Positions 9,891-19,480 of a stretch of 64,000 bases of DNA are shown piece after piece (the stretch's first letter is position 1; each line of letters opens with the position of its first letter). The notes beneath the pieces are model-generated. The model saw only the letters and a list, made by a program, of their open reading frames with translations, was not told the origin of the DNA and did not search any database. This stretch comes from Unio delphinus. Lineage: Eukaryota; Mollusca; Bivalvia; Unionida; Unionidae. The stretch is taken from NCBI GenBank assembly GCA_029339505.1, contig JAQISU010001239.1, positions 4,025,501 through 4,089,500 on the forward strand. The letters are read 5' to 3'. The position numbers and the translations under genes are program-made.

Positions 9891-12410
9891 ATGGCACTGA
9901 CTAATGCTGAGAGACAACGCCGATGGCGAGAAAAACAGAAACAGAAAGATGCTGCAAAATTTTTAGAAAAGGAGGCAAAGAGGAAGAGAGATTCTTATGT
10001 TCCTACAACTATGCTTAAACCAGCTCAGCTAAATGTAAGGAGAGCAGAAATACTAAAAAGAGTGAAAAAAACATCATAAGAAAAAGAATCAAAAGGACAG
10101 TACGCCTATTCCCTCAGATAGTAATACAGCGAATAGTCCGGCAGATGTTATGGTGGTAAAGCTGCCAGGAATTGAACAGAAAAATGCCAATAGAGCAAAG
10201 GGGCTGAGAAAAACATACAGAAGATCACTAAGACAAGCCTATAGAAACAACGAGACACAAGAATCAGAACCTTGTCAGAGCTAATAAGAGACTTCAAAAG
10301 AGGATTGAAAGGATAAGAAAACAACAGGCACGAAAAGAGATAGAAAGCTCAGACACTGAAAAAGAAAGTGAACTTACTATGATGACTCCTCGTTCTAAGA
10401 CAAAAAAATGAAATGAAAAATCTAGGATTGAATAGACTCCCTCTTAATAACAACAAAGTTCGTCGCACACTGATACAGGTCAGACGCAAGTTTCTACTAA
10501 CAAACACAGTCTTGAGTGAATTAAAAGATGAAATTAAAAAGAAAAAGAAGAAAATCCTTTCACCAGGCATACAATGGAAAGGTTTAGTAAGAAAGTACAG
10601 ATGTGGATCAAAGTTAGCGAAGTCAATGGGTGTATGTAGACAGAAGGTGGCCAAACTATGTGTGAAGAGGAAAAGCTCAACTAAAAACATGAATTTGCGA
10701 AAAAAAAGGTCGTAGCTTTTCTAGAGAGAGAGGACAATAGTTCCATACTACCTGGAAAGAGAGACACTAAGAAAGTACAAGAACAGTTGAAACAGAAACA
10801 TGTCTGATTATATGCATAATTTGTACTTCAAGTTCATGTTAGAAAATCCGAGATTAAAGATATCTAAATCCCTCTTCTATTCATTTCGACCTCAGAATAT
10901 TCTTCTTGCAAATTTTGCAAGTAGAAAGACGTGCCTTTGTTCTAGACACCAGAACATGGCTTTGAAGATGCTCACCATCATAAATATAGGGGTTCAGTGT
11001 CCAAAAAACCCAGATGATCTAATAAGACAGTACCAGTCAAATGAAACAATAATTGAAAAGATAAGAGATACTGATGTGGCTACTATCAGTTTTAAACATT
11101 GGAAGAGAGTTCAGGAAGGTAATAAGTTTCGCGACAGAGAGATTGAGGAAGAGCTACTGAAAGATGAATTTTTAAAGTTGTTAGACAAAGACCTCACCGA
11201 GTTCCGAGACCATGTTGTAAGAGTTCAACATCAATATAAGGAGCTTAGAAATCTACGTGAAAATCTACCAGAAAATGAAATAGTAGTATGGATGGACTTT
11301 GCAGAAAACTTTCAATGCTCGTCAGTTGAAGAAGTCCAATCAGCTTATTGGAACGCACCTGTCGTTTCACTCCATACCATGGTGGTTTATTTTCCTTCCG
11401 GAATGAGCAAATCAGTCCAAAGCTATGTTGCAGTTTCCGATGTGATGTTTCACAACGCCTCAGCTATACTTCTGAAACTTATTCCACAGCTCAAAGAAGA
11501 ATGTAAAGATTTGAAAACAATTCACTACCTTACTGACTCTCCAACGAGTCAGTATCGTAATAGAACCATATTCCAGTTTATAGCGCAACACCATGATGAA
11601 TTCGGCATTGTTGCGCGATGGAACTACCTGGAGAGTGGCCATGGTAAAGGTCCTTGCGACGGACTAGGCGCCAGTGTAAAACGTTCAGCAGGCGATGCAG
11701 TTAAGCATGGTAAATGTTCCATACAGAATGCGAATGACTTTTTTTGCATGGGCCACTCATTCCGTTAATACTGGCAGCAAAGTGAGGTACTTTTTGTACA
11801 CACAGCAAGATTATGATGAAGCCGAAAAGAATTTATCGAATCGTCCTGCAGTTCGACCAGTTCCTGGAACTTTCAAACTTCATTTTGTCTCGTCTGCCAC
11901 AAACATGGAAATCTTCTCAAGGAATTTAACCTGTTATTGCCCTGAATGTTTAGTAGATGTAGCAACATCTACCTGCGATGGCTATGTTAAACACAGTCTA
12001 CTGAGAAACGAAGATCAGAGACCTCGTGAAGAACAGGGTCCAGGAAACAACATGGAAGCTATTGAAGATAGAACAATAGAACAAGATCAGCCTCAAACAA
12101 AACGACAAAGAATTGATGTCATACCAGTACAGGAAGGTGAATGGATAGCTGGTTTATAAAATTCGAGGTTGTATATTGGTAGAGTGGTCGAACAAGACAA
12201 CGAAGATGGAGAACTGCTAGTGGATTTTATGGAGAAGTCTGGGAATTGGCTAATACTTTTAAATGGCCTCGCCAAAAGGATGAAATCTGGATCACTCCGC
12301 AGAAAGTCATATATCGTCTTAAAGAGAGTCCTGTGCCAGTTGGAAAAACCAGAAGATCCATGAAAGTCCCACAGAAGGTAATAGAAAACATTTCAAAGAA
12401 AACATTTTAA
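9891..12410 (+). pseudogene. DDE-type transposase of an unnamed metazoan family, frameshifted
   Basis: Coding blocks follow one another in changing frames. A basic N-terminus (ERQRRWREKQK; 9891-10071) is followed by Lys/Arg-rich helices (to about 10700) and a CLCSRHQNM metal-ligand-like motif (near 10932). Then comes a catalytic-looking core in the 322-codon frame 10800-11768: VVWMDFAENF (Asp at 11295), YLTDSPTSQYRN (Asp at 11535) and NYLESGHGKGPCDGLG (Glu at 11631), spaced D-79-D-31-E. A CYCPEC pair (near 11932) precedes a C-terminal SH3/Tudor-like segment, YIGRVVEQDNEDGELLVDF, ending in FKWPRQKDEIW. Breaks: near 10066-10071 (A7), 10255-10262, 10403-10409 (A7), 10700-10706 (A7), about 10797, 11738-11744 (T7), an in-frame stop at 12157, and about 12240. 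I recognise the family as a multicopy uncharacterised protein of aquatic animals; the DDE reading is my inference. Confidence 0.72.
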
Positions 12411-12449
12411 GGGCTTTTGATAAATATGCTTGAAATTGTTGTATGTGTG

Positions 12450-13080
12450 TAGCCTCCGTAACAAAAAGAGATTGTAAGGTTTCATGCAAGATTTCGATAA
12501 TTTGTTCAATAATGTCAATATTAAGTTCAAATAAATAATGCTATTTTGTCAAATTCTTTTAGTTTTCAGAAAATTTAAAAAAAATATGTTAGTAACATAA
12601 CATCCGTAACGAAATTCATGCTACTGGGTTCTGTGCTTTAGGTTTTTGCTTAGATGCTCTACAGCCAACATCATTGTGTTTTCTCTTACTTCATACTTGC
12701 AGTTTTTGAATGATGATGACAAACTGTCCTATATATTACACTATTATTAAATAGCAAATGTTAAAAAACATGTTTAGATAGTTTAACAGTCAAGAAATGT
12801 TTGGTTTCTTTTTGAAATAAAGATAGTAAGATGTTTTTACAATAACGATCACTAGTTGTGTTTCACTAGTTGTGCAAAGGTTCGACCCCAATATCGTACG
12901 GATTACATCATGTTAAAAGTACATCTCTGAAGGTTTTAGAGTTGCACTAGTTGTGTTTTTTTTCAAAATATTTGATGTATTCCTAGACTAAATTGGTGTG
13001 TAGAATATATAATGCATCTCATAGTTGAATATTTTTTCTTGATTACGGGTTGCTGTTTTAATTTTGACATCCATAACGCT
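12450..13080. repeat. 3' subterminal motif cluster
   Basis: Three forward copies of the motif found 5' of the gene: 12450 (TAGCCTCCGTAACAAA), 12596 (ATAACATCCGTAACGAA) and 13063 (TTTGACATCCATAACGCT). All are in the same orientation, unlike the mixed 5' cluster. Confidence 0.75.
12875..12946. repeat. 72-bp exact direct repeat, copy 1
   Basis: Identical over 72 bp to 14131-14202. This copy is bracketed by CACTAGTTGTG at 12864-12874 and 12945-12955, with a third CACTAGTTGTG at 12850-12860, so it looks like an insertion that duplicated an 11-bp target. Confidence 0.95.
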
Positions 13081-13604
13081 CGTTTTTATTGTCATAACTA
13101 GAAACACTAACATTTTGTAAATTCTCAAATTTGGTGTGAGAAAAATTGGATTTTAATCACTGAAATATCCAAGATCATGAAACAAAGTCAAATAAGTTTT
13201 TTCGGGTAAGTTATTTTTTTCGCCAATTGTGAATTTTAGTTGTTATTATTATTCTGGAATGGCTGGTAAATCTCATTCGTGGGAATGGAGATCCTATTTT
13301 GCTTGTTGAGAAAATTTATACAGCATTCAGTGATCATTCTTTTGGGATTTAGGAAGCAATAGAACATTTAATGGAGATTTTGGCGAACTTCGTAATTTGC
13401 TCGGAATTTTTATCACGTGGCGGGTGGTCAGCTGACCGCAATATCCACTCGATAGGTGGTGGGCAAAATATGGCAAACGCTTCATAATCAGCATCAATTT
13501 TCAAACTACGTCAACATCGTTTTTCGAGTTGGAAAATGCCTATTTAACAGCGATACTGCCGCAAATAATAATATTGAAGAAATTTAATATTGGAACCATT
13601 CTGT

Positions 13605-13728
13605 GTTATTTGCGCCCCCGGCTGCCCCTTCCCCTTCATTGTTGATACTTTGGGCCGATTTGGGCGCTAATTTGGTGCCCCTAGCCACCGGGGAGAATGC
13701 CCCACCTGCCCCCCTCGCTACGCCACTG
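13605..13728 (-). mobile_element. Terminal fragment of another hAT element
   Basis: Read on the minus strand it begins CAGTGGCGTAGCGAGG, a very common hAT terminus, then runs into a C/G-rich stretch. Only one end is present. No matching inverted end or duplicate of the adjoining GGTAACAA was found to the left, so this is a truncated copy or a remnant left by deletion. Confidence 0.55.
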
Positions 13729-13758
13729 GGTAACAACAGTCATACATGTGCACAAACG

Positions 13759-13908
13759 GTGATGCGGGATGTTGACATCAGAAATAAACTCTGCATCTCA
13801 TCTCTCGAGAATTTAACGAGAATCAGCATGTACAGATGTGAAAAATTAGACTTTGAAACTGCATTCAACAAGTGGGCAGCCATAAAATCGCGACGGATCT
13901 TCATATAA
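13759..13908 (+). pseudogene. hAT transposase C-terminal dimerisation segment
   Basis: The plus frame ends DIRNKLCISSLENLTRISM, then FETAFNKWAAIKSRRIF and a stop. This agrees with the C-terminal hAT dimerisation region, where a hydrophobic helix with an S-L-x-x-L-x-x-I pattern is followed by an acidic W-x-x-x-K-x-R-R end. Upstream the frame runs into the unrelated hAT terminal fragment, so the catalytic RNase-H-like core is missing. Orientation and position fit the N-terminal block at 7659 as the other end of one interrupted gene. Confidence 0.55.
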
Positions 13909-14130
13909 CACTTTTTTAACATTTTGTTAATGCTTGTTGTGTTTAAAGTATTAACTAACCCATCTTTTGTAATTTTCATTGCCTGTTACATTAATAGACT
14001 AAATTAACACTTGGAAAAATGTACACTACATGTTCTGGCGATACTTTTTGAAAATTGGCGACAAAATAATGAGGTTTGCGATTTTTTTGGCGACAGATTT
14101 TTAAAATCCAGGACCATCCTTGCTTGATTG

Positions 14131-14202
14131 CAAAGGTTCGACCCCAATATCGTACGGATTACATCATGTTAAAAGTACATCTCTGAAGGTTTTAGAGTTG
14201 CA
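14131..14202. repeat. 72-bp exact direct repeat, copy 2
   Basis: Starts at the first base after the putative right TSD of the hAT unit. Likely the original flank from which copy 1 (12875-12946) was copied. Confidence 0.95.
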
Positions 14203-14252
14203 AAACAAAATTGAAAACTAGTTAACAATGAACGATACAGGGCCAGATGAGG

Positions 14253-14283
<31 letters not shown>

Positions 14284-15106
14284 GGGGGGGGGATAAAAAC
14301 TCGAAGATCGGGCGCCGATTTTGGTTCACAATTTACTCGCTATTTTTGCGAGATAACGTTATGGTTTGGATGTATGCTAGCACAGCCATTTACAAAACAA
14401 TCATACATTTTGTTCGCCGTAAATTCGCCTCCCCCATCTATTCGGATCACTCGGATATTTATATAAATGGTTTGATCGTAAGATTACGAATGATTACGAA
14501 TGAAAAACATTTGGATTATTCGTAACATCTCACTCAATCCTTGTTTCGTAAAAAGCCGAAGTAGTCGGAATGGCAGCTATCGACATACGTTCGAGGTATG
14601 ATCCGTAGGATTGACCTCGAAGTTGTAAATTTGTTAATGATTAACACTTGTACCAGATTTAATTATTGTATTCATAATGTTTCTGAGTTGTTTAGAAAAA
14701 GCATGTACATAGAAAGATGATGATCACCATTATCTGAAGAGAAAAAAAACCGTCTGTAATGTGATGCATTCTCTGCAAATGTTACATACGTGTACCATGT
14801 TTAAAGTATCTGTTTCAAAGTGTTTTAGAGTCCTCGAGCATATAGAAGAAACAAATTAATATTTTTATGTAACCTTGACCTTAAAGATACGACCTCGATT
14901 GCGCTGTTTGACACTTTCTCGCAGAAATTCACAGGTACACGAGCTTTCATCTTTCCTCGTTTAAAACTGCTTTGGAGGTGCAGAGAGGAAAAGAAAGACC
15001 GAAACATGTTGATATATAGTTTGATCTTGGAGAAGGAATCCAGATTGTATGCGTGACACGAACACTACGTTATATATATATTTATTTCAAATCGCTTTAG
15101 AGTTAG
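14203..15106. other. Gap; poly-T/poly-G run and AT-rich DNA
   Basis: A T run followed by a G run at 14258-14291, otherwise AT-rich. Overlapping small frames at 14247-14525 and 14825-15007 are not supported by any motif. Confidence 0.4.
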
Positions 15107-15146
15107 ATGGCGGAAGTGAATCCGTCCGTGATGGACGGAGCGAAAA
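15107..15146 (+). CDS. Candidate first coding exon (13 codons), unknown gene
   Basis: ATGGCGGAAGTG starts an exon of 13 codons plus one base, followed by AAAA|GTAAAT, an acceptable splice donor at 15147. The stretch has CpGs, unusual locally, and a TATATATATATT run lies about 30 bp upstream. The encoded start is MAEVNPSVMDGAK. A MAE... start with an immediate intron is common for ubiquitous animal genes, but no domain can be read from 13 residues and no partner exon was identified. Treat as a weak candidate. Confidence 0.2.
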
Positions 15147-16477
15147 GTAAATATCATGTTGCCATCTTGTTGTAAAGAAAAGGCGCTTATATTTCACAGC
15201 TAAAATGCAACTATTAACATACACATGCTCAGCTCTCACACAATTTGATTTTGTATTGATTTATAACTATTAAACAGGTAAGCTTGAAAATGGATTGTAT
15301 ATATGCTAATGAGGAAATCATGCCGGATCTGCTTCTCGTACTATCATCGCTCGATGTAATAGAGCTGTCCGAAATTTACTTTCTGACCCGTCTATTCTAA
15401 TTTGCAAAAAAAAAAAAAAAAAGTCTTTTCCAATGTATCAACATAATGAGATCTGACAGGCTTATTTCTTCAACTGAAACGAGGATAACTCTCAAAATTG
15501 AGAAAAATACAGATTTGTACTTCTGAGTTCTTCCTGCTCAAAGTTATTATATATATTAATAAACTCTGGTTGCCGTCTGACTAAGACACCAGTTCAAACT
15601 AAAATGTATTGGTGGAATAACAGTAGGTAGTTATCTGTTTGACCCCGAGAGAAACTTGGCCTGGTGGGCGTGTTTTTCTTTTTAATCACCTGTACCAGTA
15701 CTTTGATTCACTGTGGATATGTTTTTAATTTGATTAGGTAAGTATCTAGATTTAATTAAAGTTTAATTTTTACAGAACCTGAGCTTAAAATAACTTGCTT
15801 CGCCTTCAAAATAACACGTAGACAATGTATGCGTTATCTTCAATACGTTCTCATGAACCCTGTACTTTATTCAAATATACCCGCATATATCGTGGATGTA
15901 CCTGTTCTTTTCAGTTATAAAGAACATGCCTATGTAGGATGTAAGACCGAGGAGCGATAATTGTAATTCTATTTTTCTTTCAATTAAACTTCATTTTTTT
16001 TTCTCATTTGCTCATTCGTTCTTTTCTTTCTTCCATCATATGCCAGGGGAAAGCTGCCTCGGTGTGTCATTGCGAAGGGAACTTAGCCCGAGTTTCTTAA
16101 GCATGATATACCTCACAAGGTGTTAAAAGTGCCTATAGAAACATTGAAAAGTTCCTCATTTCCAATTTTCCTTTCACCATCAATCAGTTTGTCCTCGTTT
16201 CTTCATTCATTTTCTCATTTCATTCTCTCATTTTTCTTGCCTTCTCAGTTTGTTTCCTTTATTTGATTCGGAACCGGGCGTTTAAAGAGTGTCATGCAAT
16301 TCATTTCGATTCCTCATTGTTGTCTATCTTTGACACAGTACAGTTTACACAAGTTATTGTTTGCATTGATAATAAATCTGTTATGTACTTTTTTATTGGC
16401 ATGCGATCTAATCCTCTGTTTTAATGACTCTAAATATTAGTTGTCGATGGTAATTGTACTTCAGTTTTGATCTATAC

Positions 16478-16479
<2 letters not shown>
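15147..16479. other. Gap; AT-rich with isolated splice-donor-like sites
   Basis: No coding segment seen. Donor-like sites occur at 15276 (CAG|GTAAGC) and 15737 (TTAG|GTAAGTAT), but neither is preceded by an open frame I trust; they could border untranslated exons. Confidence 0.35.

Positions 16480-16480
<1 letters not shown>

Positions 16481-16538
<58 letters not shown>
16481..16538. repeat. (AG)n microsatellite
   Basis: About 58 bp of uninterrupted GA units. Confidence 0.97.
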
Positions 16539-16539
<1 letters not shown>

Positions 16540-16703
16540 TATTAAGTACCTGCATTGTGATATAACTATTCAGTATCAACTTTGACTAACACTAACATTA
16601 ATACATTATCTGGAAGTCAGTGAGTCTTTGATAAAAGGATTGTTTTAAATACATCATTTAGCAGACGTGGAAAGATTCAGAATATCTCTCTCACGTACGT
16701 ACG

Positions 16704-16765
16704 TGTATGTATGTATGTATGTATGTATGTATGTATGTATGTATGTATGTATGTAGGTGTGTATG

Positions 16766-16811
<46 letters not shown>
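16704..16811. repeat. (TGTA)n then (GT)n microsatellite
   Basis: TGTA units to about 16757, an imperfect join, then GT units to 16810. The apparent frame here is repeat translation, not a gene. Confidence 0.97.
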
Positions 16812-16813
<2 letters not shown>

Positions 16814-17602
16814 CATGTATATCTCTCAACGTCTTACTTTATAACCTATGCATTTGTACCATGATGTGGATAAAAATATCTCGTGCTGTGTCATTGTTCG
16901 GAACAGGTTAGTTCAATTATCATCCATAGTAACGAGCAGTCGTTATCTACACAAAACTGTCATCTCGTGTTATCAGTACGTTCTGTACCACTTAAATATT
17001 TCTTAATGACTTATTAGTCTGCTTTTTTGGTCCCTGTCGATGTCATGTGTGCTACTGTTATGGTTGGGGTGGGGTGCTTCCAAGATTGTATCTAAACTAT
17101 TATAAGTCCCACCCTGGCTCGGTTTTGGTTGGAAGTTAAATTAGTGAATGGTAGATGTAGAGCTCCGAGCCCCCATTCAGCAATGCCGACGGTTACATTA
17201 ATGAATATATAAAAATGTGAAATTCAACGAATAACGATTTAGTAACATTTCAGTAGTCAAAGGATTTAAAGTTCCCAAGTACTTCCCTTTCGCTCGATCA
17301 TGTACTAGCCTATTACATCACTTGATTAGATGTGTGAGATAGCTTTCCACCTGTCCTTGTATTCTACTCATATGTGTATTCTTCTCTCCTATTCCTCCCA
17401 ATTCCCTCTCCTCTTCCTCCTGACTTCCCCCAAAGTCATTCTGCTCTATTACTCTATAATCCTACTTCTTCTCCACTTTCTCGTCCTCGTCTCTCTCAAT
17501 CGACTAGACAAAAATACAAGGACTGTATACTATTTTTCCTTAGCCCGCTCATCTCGCACTACATTCTGCCTATCATCAGGTTACATTTCTTCATTCACAT
17601 CG

Positions 17603-17863
17603 GGGGGCCCCGAGTGGCCGAGTGGTCTAAAGCGCTTTCCGTTACGGATAACTGCCGTCTCACCTCTGTCTGTGTGGGTTCGAGTCTATGATTCAGCTAA
17701 TGTAGTTATGTGAGAAAGCTTGCCAGTAGCTTCTCGTGGATCGGTGGTTCTTTCCGGGGTTTTCCAGGGTTCTTCCTCCACCACTAATACTGGCCACCAT
17801 GTATAGCCTATTGTGTGCTGCAAAATGGCGTTAAACCCTAAAAAACAAAGAAAAACAAAAAAA
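17603..17863 (+). mobile_element. SINE-A copy 1 (class II tRNA-derived)
   Basis: The head is GGCCGAGTGGTCTAAAGCGC (pol III A box with the long D arm of Leu/Ser tRNAs) and GGGTTCGAGTC (B box). A body ends ATGGCGTTAAACCCT plus an A-rich tail. The flanking duplication TCATTCACATCG is perfect over 12 bp (17591-17602 and 17864-17875). Inserted into an R1 copy. Confidence 0.92.
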
Positions 17864-18018
17864 TCATTCACATCGAAATTCTCGTACGTTCTTGTATGGT
17901 AAAACAACGTCGTAAAAGCACGGTATCCATTACTCTCATACACACATCAATAAATTGCGTCACATCGGTACATATTCCTAATCCAATTATGCTAAATAAT
18001 ATCACAAGAATCAGACGC

Positions 18019-18088
18019 ATTTCTTTACATCAAAACTCATACAAAGTATATGTATATATACTTTGTATGAGTTATGATGTAAAGAAAT
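18019..18088. repeat. Near-perfect 70-bp hairpin
   Basis: ATTTCTTTACATCAAAACTC is answered by GAGTTATGATGTAAAGAAAT across a TATATGTATATATA loop, with about 30-bp arms and one mismatch and one shift. It is followed by a tandem copy of ATACCTATGCTCTGTT (near 18087-18120). The equivalent part of the R1 copy at 33380 lacks it. Confidence 0.85.
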
Positions 18089-18489
18089 ACCTATGCTCTG
18101 TTCAAATACCTATGCTCTGTTATATCGATACGTCCATACTAACTAATATGATATGCTTTTACCATTTTCCAAATTTACGATTTAAGCATGCAAAAATTCT
18201 AACATAATGCATTAATAAATGTAATGTTTTACTACGACATAATCTATCAGCGACTTACAAAATTAATTCTGACCACAAACTAACAATGTAGATAATTATC
18301 TACCTAACCCATAAACCCATTTCTCAAATACGGATGTAAATGAACCACTACAAAGGTAATTCTACATACTAAACGATATTTGTAATTAAGTATGCTACAA
18401 ATAATTACTATTACGATGCCGTAATATCCTGCAAAAATCAAGCAAAGAAGTCACTGACCTTTTCGAAGCTTTGTCTTTCCTTAGAATTT

Positions 18490-19480
18490 GTTTTTGGTGG
18501 GGTGGGGGTGTTTTCCCTTATTTGATCTTTCCAGACCAGTACAGGAGTCCCTCATGTACTACTTGTATTTTGCCTAAGCTTAATTGTAAGTTTTTGGTGT
18601 GATTGTATGTTTGCTGTATGTAATAGTAATTGTTGTATCTATGATGTTACTATATTAATGGTTTTTATTATTATTACAGTTTCTTTTAAGTATTCATCTA
18701 ATTGGGTTTTCTGTTGTTCTTTCTGCTTTTTCTCGGCTGGTTGTTGTCTTTTTTGGATATTTATTATTGTTGTTTCTGTTGGTCCCATTGTTTCGGTTTG
18801 GACTTTTATTCTGTCTAGAGTTTCACGTGTTTTCTTTCATATATTTTGGACACGTATATGATGTGTGTCATGTGTTCCCGCATCTGTTGCGCATCCGGTG
18901 ATATATGCACCCCTTATACCAGATCTTGGTCAGGAAGCCATGTAGAAAAACACTTGTTTTATATTTACTATTTCCTTTCTTTCTATTTCCAGTAGTCGTA
19001 TGATGGTAATATGGGCTTCTTCCCCTTTGGTCTTAAATTCATAATGCAACTTTTGAACCCTTTTCTATTTAGTGAATCTGTCAAATCTCTAAATTCTCTG
19101 TTGACCAATTCTAATGAAATTAACATCCGTGTCATGCTTTGTCTGTTTTCCAAAGGTATCATCGAAACATCTATTTCTTATATGCCTTATTCTTTATTAA
19201 TTTGTTTATTTTTTTCTTGTATGCCTTCTTTGTATTTGCATTCTAGAAAGTCTCCATTTTCTGTCTCGATTCACCTTGTGATAAAGTATTTATCTTGTTA
19301 AGATCGCTCTTTGTTTGACGTCATCGTCTTCGTGCACTACGTGCAGCTCGTGCTGAGCAATGAGTACTTTTCAAAGTTGCAAAATTATTATTTTGTCTTT
19401 ATCATTCATAACATGTATCATTGAATTGTAGTTTTGATTCTATCTCTTGTTTACTTGGTACATGCCATTGCGATTATAAA
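18490..19480 (-). pseudogene. L1/Tx1-like LINE ORF1 fragment, copy 1
   Basis: Minus-strand frames contain a CCHC-type zinc-knuckle remnant, NRCGNT, a stop, then HTSYTC near 18850-18880, embedded in Lys/Asn/Gln-rich sequence. Downstream of it lies a block (TTTGATCTTTCCAGACCAG on the plus strand, 18521-18539) that recurs about 1 kb away at 19527-19545. ORF1 proteins of this LINE group bind RNA and form the particle with ORF2. Only decayed pieces remain. Recognition rests on the knuckle and on similarity to copy 2. Confidence 0.5.

Larger units (their letters stand above)
8640..13085 (+). mobile_element. DNA transposon with DDE-type transposase and iterated subterminal motifs
   Basis: The span given is what the repeated motif supports; the true ends lie somewhere in 8035-8646 and 13085-13600 and I could not identify terminal inverted repeats. 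A transposase-like gene sits at 9891-12410. A 14-16 bp motif, consensus TTAAC(A/C)TCC(A/G)TAAC, is repeated on the 5' side (8646-9718, both orientations) and on the 3' side (12450-13080), but was not seen inside the coding part. This arrangement is typical of transposons whose transposase binds scattered subterminal sites. The element interrupts the hAT unit around it. I do not know a superfamily name for this transposase group. Confidence 0.65.
7079..14122 (+). mobile_element. hAT-like DNA transposon split by a nested element
   Basis: Three observations define it. (1) The ends carry inverted GGATCGTCCTGG (7083-7094) and CCAGGACCATCC (14108-14119, its near reverse complement), each followed inward by runs of TCGCC/GGCGAC words. 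(2) The immediate flanks are CTTGTCTG (7071-7078) and CTTGATTG (14123-14130), a possible degenerate 8-bp TSD with 6 of 8 matching. (3) Inside the left end is a hAT-type zinc-finger N-terminus (7659-8029) and inside the right end a hAT-type C-terminal dimerisation segment (about 13759-13908), both on the plus strand. The middle is replaced by an unrelated DDE transposon. The exact outer boundaries are an inference. Confidence 0.6.
17057..18490 (+). mobile_element. R1 repeat, copy 1, interrupted by SINE-A
   Basis: Shares a start (GTTGGGGTGGGGTGC), a CACCCTGGCTCGG block, a GTAGAGCTCCGAGCCCCC block and a 3' part (GGTAATTCTACATACTAAA to GTCACTGACC) with the copies at 24160, 32762 and 37570. No protein frame, terminal inverted repeat or known family is evident. 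The SINE at 17603 splits it, so R1 predates that insertion. The right end is set by where similarity to the 32762 copy fades. Confidence 0.7.

Noticed and set aside
13603..13908. A single 101-codon ORF as a gene
   Set aside because: Its first third is a hAT terminal repeat read by chance. Only the last 50 codons look like transposase.
16711..16911. 66-codon ORF starting MYVCMYVC
   Set aside because: Translation of (TGTA)n and (GT)n.
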